From the NCBI RefSeq assembly GCF_009741445.1, contig NZ_CP046507.1:4402001-4466000 (forward strand): a stretch of DNA of 64,000 nt, read 5' to 3'. This stretch comes from Mycobacterium avium subsp. avium (GTDB lineage: Bacteria; Actinomycetota; Actinomycetes; Mycobacteriales; Mycobacteriaceae). Numbering within the stretch: position 1 is the stretch's first letter; each line of letters starts with the position of its first letter. Shown here one piece after another: positions 62,032 through 64,000 of this stretch. Position numbers and translations under genes: made by a program. The notes under the pieces were generated by a model. That model saw only the letters and a list, made by a program, of their open reading frames with translations. It was not told the DNA's origin and did not search any database.

Positions 62032-63258
62032 CTAACCCAGCGCGCGGTCGATGTCGGCGATCAAGTCGTCGGTGCCTTCCAGCCCGACCGAGATGCGGAC
62101 CACGCCGTCGCCCAGCCCGATCGCCGCGCGGCCCTCCGGGCCCATCGCCCGGTGGGTGGTGGTAGCGGGATGTGTGACAAGGGATTTGGCGTCACCGAGG
62201 TTGTTGGAGATGTCGATCAGCGTCAGCTTGTCCAGCACCTCGAAGGCCCGCTGCTTGGCCTTGTCGTCGGGGCAGTCCAGCGCGAAGGTGATCACCGTTC
62301 CGCCGCCGGACATCTGGCGCTTGGCCAGGTCGTACTGCGGGTGGGACGGCAGATACGGGTAGCGGACCCAGCGCACCGCGGGATGGGTCTCCAGGAATTC
62401 GGCGATCCGGTGCGCCGAGGAATTGCTGTGTTCCACCCGGATGGCCATGGTCTCAAGGCCTTTCAGCAGCACCCAGGCGTTGAACGCGCTCATCGCCGGA
62501 CCGGTGTGCCGCATCAGCTTCTGCACCGGCCCGTCGATGTAGTCCCTGTCCCCGAGGATGGCCCCGCCCAGCACCCGGCCCTGGCCGTCGATGTGTTTGG
62601 TGCCCGAGTACACCACCACGTCCACCCCGAGCGGGATGCCCTGCTGCAGCAACGGGGTGGCGAAAACGTTGTCCAGCACCACCTTTGCGCCCGCGGCGTG
62701 GGCGAGCTCGGTGACCGCGGCGATGTCCACCAGCGACTGCATCGGGTTCGACGGCGTCTCGAAGAACACCGCCGCCGTCGGCACCGACAACGCCTCCTCC
62801 CACTGCGCGAGGTCGTCGCCGTCGACGAACACCGTCTGCACGCCCCAGCGGGGCAGGATCTCGTTGCACACCACGAAGCAGGAGCCGAACAGGCTGCGCG
62901 CGGCGACCAGCCGGTCGCCCGCGGCCAGCAGCGCGCCCAGCGAGGTGAACACCGCCGCCATGCCGCTCGCGGTGGCGAACGCCGCCGGCGCGCCTTCGAG
63001 CAGGCGCAGCCGCTCCTCGAACATGGTCACGGTGGGGTTGCCGTAGCGGGAGTAGACGAAATGGTCCAGTTCGCCGGTGAACGACTGCTCGGCAACGGCG
63101 GCCGACTCGTAGACGTAGCCGGAGGTCAGATACAGCGCCTCGGCGGTCTCGTCGAATCCCGAACGCAGCAGTCCGCCGCGCACGCCGATGGTCGCCTGGC
63201 TGACGCCGTCGGGCAGCGCGGGGGGCGTGCGGACCGAATCGTCGCCGGCCTGACTCAT
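62032..63258 (-). CDS. metZ: O-succinylhomoserine sulfhydrylase
   Basis: PLP enzyme that makes homocysteine from O-succinylhomoserine and sulfide. 408 aa, with the PLP Lys in YSGTKHIDGQGR, ASGMAAVFTSLGAL, ETPSNPMQSLVDI, and the C-terminal VRISVGLEGTDDLIADI. ATG at 63258 lies 5 bp after the rhodanese stop. The rhodanese neighbour may deliver or detoxify sulfur for this step. Confidence 0.97.
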   Translation of the reverse strand: MSQAGDDSVRTPPALPDGVSQATIGVRGGLLRSGFDETAEALYLTSGYVYESAAVAEQSFTGELDHFVYSRYGNPTVTMFEERLRLLEGAPAAFATASGMAAVFTSLGALLAAGDRLVAARSLFGSCFVVCNEILPRWGVQTVFVDGDDLAQWEEALSVPTAAVFFETPSNPMQSLVDIAAVTELAHAAGAKVVLDNVFATPLLQQGIPLGVDVVVYSGTKHIDGQGRVLGGAILGDRDYIDGPVQKLMRHTGPAMSAFNAWVLLKGLETMAIRVEHSNSSAHRIAEFLETHPAVRWVRYPYLPSHPQYDLAKRQMSGGGTVITFALDCPDDKAKQRAFEVLDKLTLIDISNNLGDAKSLVTHPATTTHRAMGPEGRAAIGLGDGVVRISVGLEGTDDLIADIDRALG

Positions 63259-63263
63259 CCGGG

Positions 63264-63704
63264 CTATCCCTGCTTCCAGGGCAAACCGATTGCCCGCCAA
63301 CCTGTTTCACCGCGGTGGCCGTTGGCGTCGAGATGACCCTCGAAGCCGTCGAGCACGTTGTAGGCCGGCGTGATGCCCAGCTGGGTCGCCACCTCGGCGG
63401 CGCCGATGGAGCGGTTACCCGAGCGGCACAAGAACAGCACCGGACGCTCCTGGCCGGCCGGCGCCGGCTCGACCTGCCGGCGCAGCTGGTCGGCGAAGTC
63501 CGGGTTGTGCCTGCCGTCGGAGGTGTTCCACTCCAGGAAGACCACCTCGCGGCCCAGGCTGGACAGATCGGGCACCCCGACGAAGCGCCATTCGGCGTCG
63601 GTGCGCACGTCGACCAGCACGGCGTTCGGATTGTCGCTGAGCAGTTTCCATGCTTCCAGCGGCGAAACGTCCCCCGCGTAGGAGTGTGCGCGCTCGGTGC
63701 TCAT
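63264..63704 (-). CDS. Rhodanese-domain protein (Rv0390-like)
   Basis: Single-domain sulfurtransferase, 146 aa. The active-site loop is LCRSGNRSIGAAEVA with the catalytic Cys, and the N-terminal NAVLVDVRTDAEW is typical. ATG at 63704 is preceded by GAGGGGA. The neighbourhood purT-rhodanese-metZ is conserved in mycobacteria. Confidence 0.95.
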   Translation of the reverse strand: MSTERAHSYAGDVSPLEAWKLLSDNPNAVLVDVRTDAEWRFVGVPDLSSLGREVVFLEWNTSDGRHNPDFADQLRRQVEPAPAGQERPVLFLCRSGNRSIGAAEVATQLGITPAYNVLDGFEGHLDANGHRGETGWRAIGLPWKQG

Positions 63705-63789
63705 GCTGGTGTCCCCTCGTCTCGGTACGCATTGCCGGCCACCCTGACCTGCGATCGTATCGAGGCCGTCGCGCCGGCGCCGCCGCGGC

Positions 63790-64000
63790 TCAACCGCCCG
63801 CGCCGCCCACGCCGCCCGCGCCCGCGGTCAGCCGGGCGGCGACCTGGCCGGCGCGCTCCCGGGCGGCGGCCACCTCCGGTGCGGTCGCCAGGGCCCGGAA
63901 ACCGCGCCCGCACACCCGCAGGTCGCTCTCCGGCACGCCGAGCGCGCCGGACAGGGCCGCTCGGTCGCCGGGGTCGGCGGAGTCGACCACCCGGGCGGCG
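63790..64000 (-). CDS. purT: PurT C-terminal fragment (formate-dependent GAR transformylase), cut by window edge
   Basis: Open frame of 69 codons running off the right edge, ending ATAPEVAAARERAGQVAARL and a Gly/Ala tail. The context (directly upstream of rhodanese-metZ, same strand) and the segment LGVPESDLRVCG...ALATAPEVAAARERA fit the PurT C-terminus. The usual FGKPE and RRMGVALA blocks are not conserved (the sequence reads VCGRGFRALATA), so the domain is diverged here or locally altered. PurT makes formyl-GAR in purine synthesis. Confidence 0.65.
   Translation of the reverse strand, partial: AARVVDSADPGDRAALSGALGVPESDLRVCGRGFRALATAPEVAAARERAGQVAARLTAGAGGVGGAGG

Overview
The window is high-GC (about 70%) DNA from a slow-growing Mycobacterium. 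I infer the M. avium complex or a close relative. The evidence is gene content and order: from groEL2 at the left edge to rhodanese/metZ/purT at the right, the genes follow, in inverted orientation, the M. tuberculosis segment Rv0440 to Rv0389 as I remember it. Several strips are present here that are absent from H37Rv, and H37Rv genes such as ctpH and the pks6-fadD30 block are missing. No tRNA, rRNA, phage, insertion sequence or CRISPR array was seen.

Layout. 1-10.2 kb: groEL2 with two CIRCE operators, an M24 peptidase-like gene, a cupin, an SDR, moeA2, an MFS transporter, and the coupled set psd-pssA-AAA ATPase. 10.1-13.4 kb: accessory strip (TetR, unknown protein, enoyl-CoA hydratase, F420-type oxidoreductase). 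13.4-16.6 kb: leftward DUF3263-virR-sodC-gshA-like-LON-like operon. 16.8-20.2 kb: def, acetyltransferase, xthA and small membrane proteins. 20.3-23.5 kb: TPP riboswitch-thiC-thiD-hydrolase. 23.5-24.9 kb: MarR and a luciferase-like oxidoreductase. 24.9-30.2 kb: leftward CD225-DUF2752-lpqL-lpqL copy-lpqM, where the second lpqL copy has lost catalytic residues. 30.5-31.7 kb: tandem pair of secreted cysteine-containing proteins. 31.7-35.3 kb: second TPP riboswitch with thiO-thiS-thiG-SGNH hydrolase, and divergent thiE. 35.2-40.6 kb: mutT3 and the glnX-glnH-pknG signalling operon. 40.6-48.4 kb: accessory strip with a 20-bp-period repeat, DUF559, TetR-MmpL-MmpS, and a DUF1800/DUF1501 pair. 48.4-54.9 kb: ackA, pta, fgd1, a metallo-beta-lactamase fold gene, GNAT and a methyltransferase. 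55.4-59.8 kb: SDR, two acyl-CoA dehydrogenases, TetR and a secreted protein. 60.1-64 kb: a 40-residue lipopeptide with a strong terminator, ndh, metZ, rhodanese and the purT 3' end.

How the genes work together. Thiamine synthesis is split into two riboswitch-controlled units plus thiE. Central metabolism links Fgd1 (F420 reduction), two F420-type luciferase-like oxidoreductases, and Pta-AckA. PknG sits with its proposed amino-acid sensors GlnX and GlnH. A recurring feature is leaderless transcription: many start codons lie 6-8 nt downstream of a TANNNT -10 box with no Shine-Dalgarno sequence.
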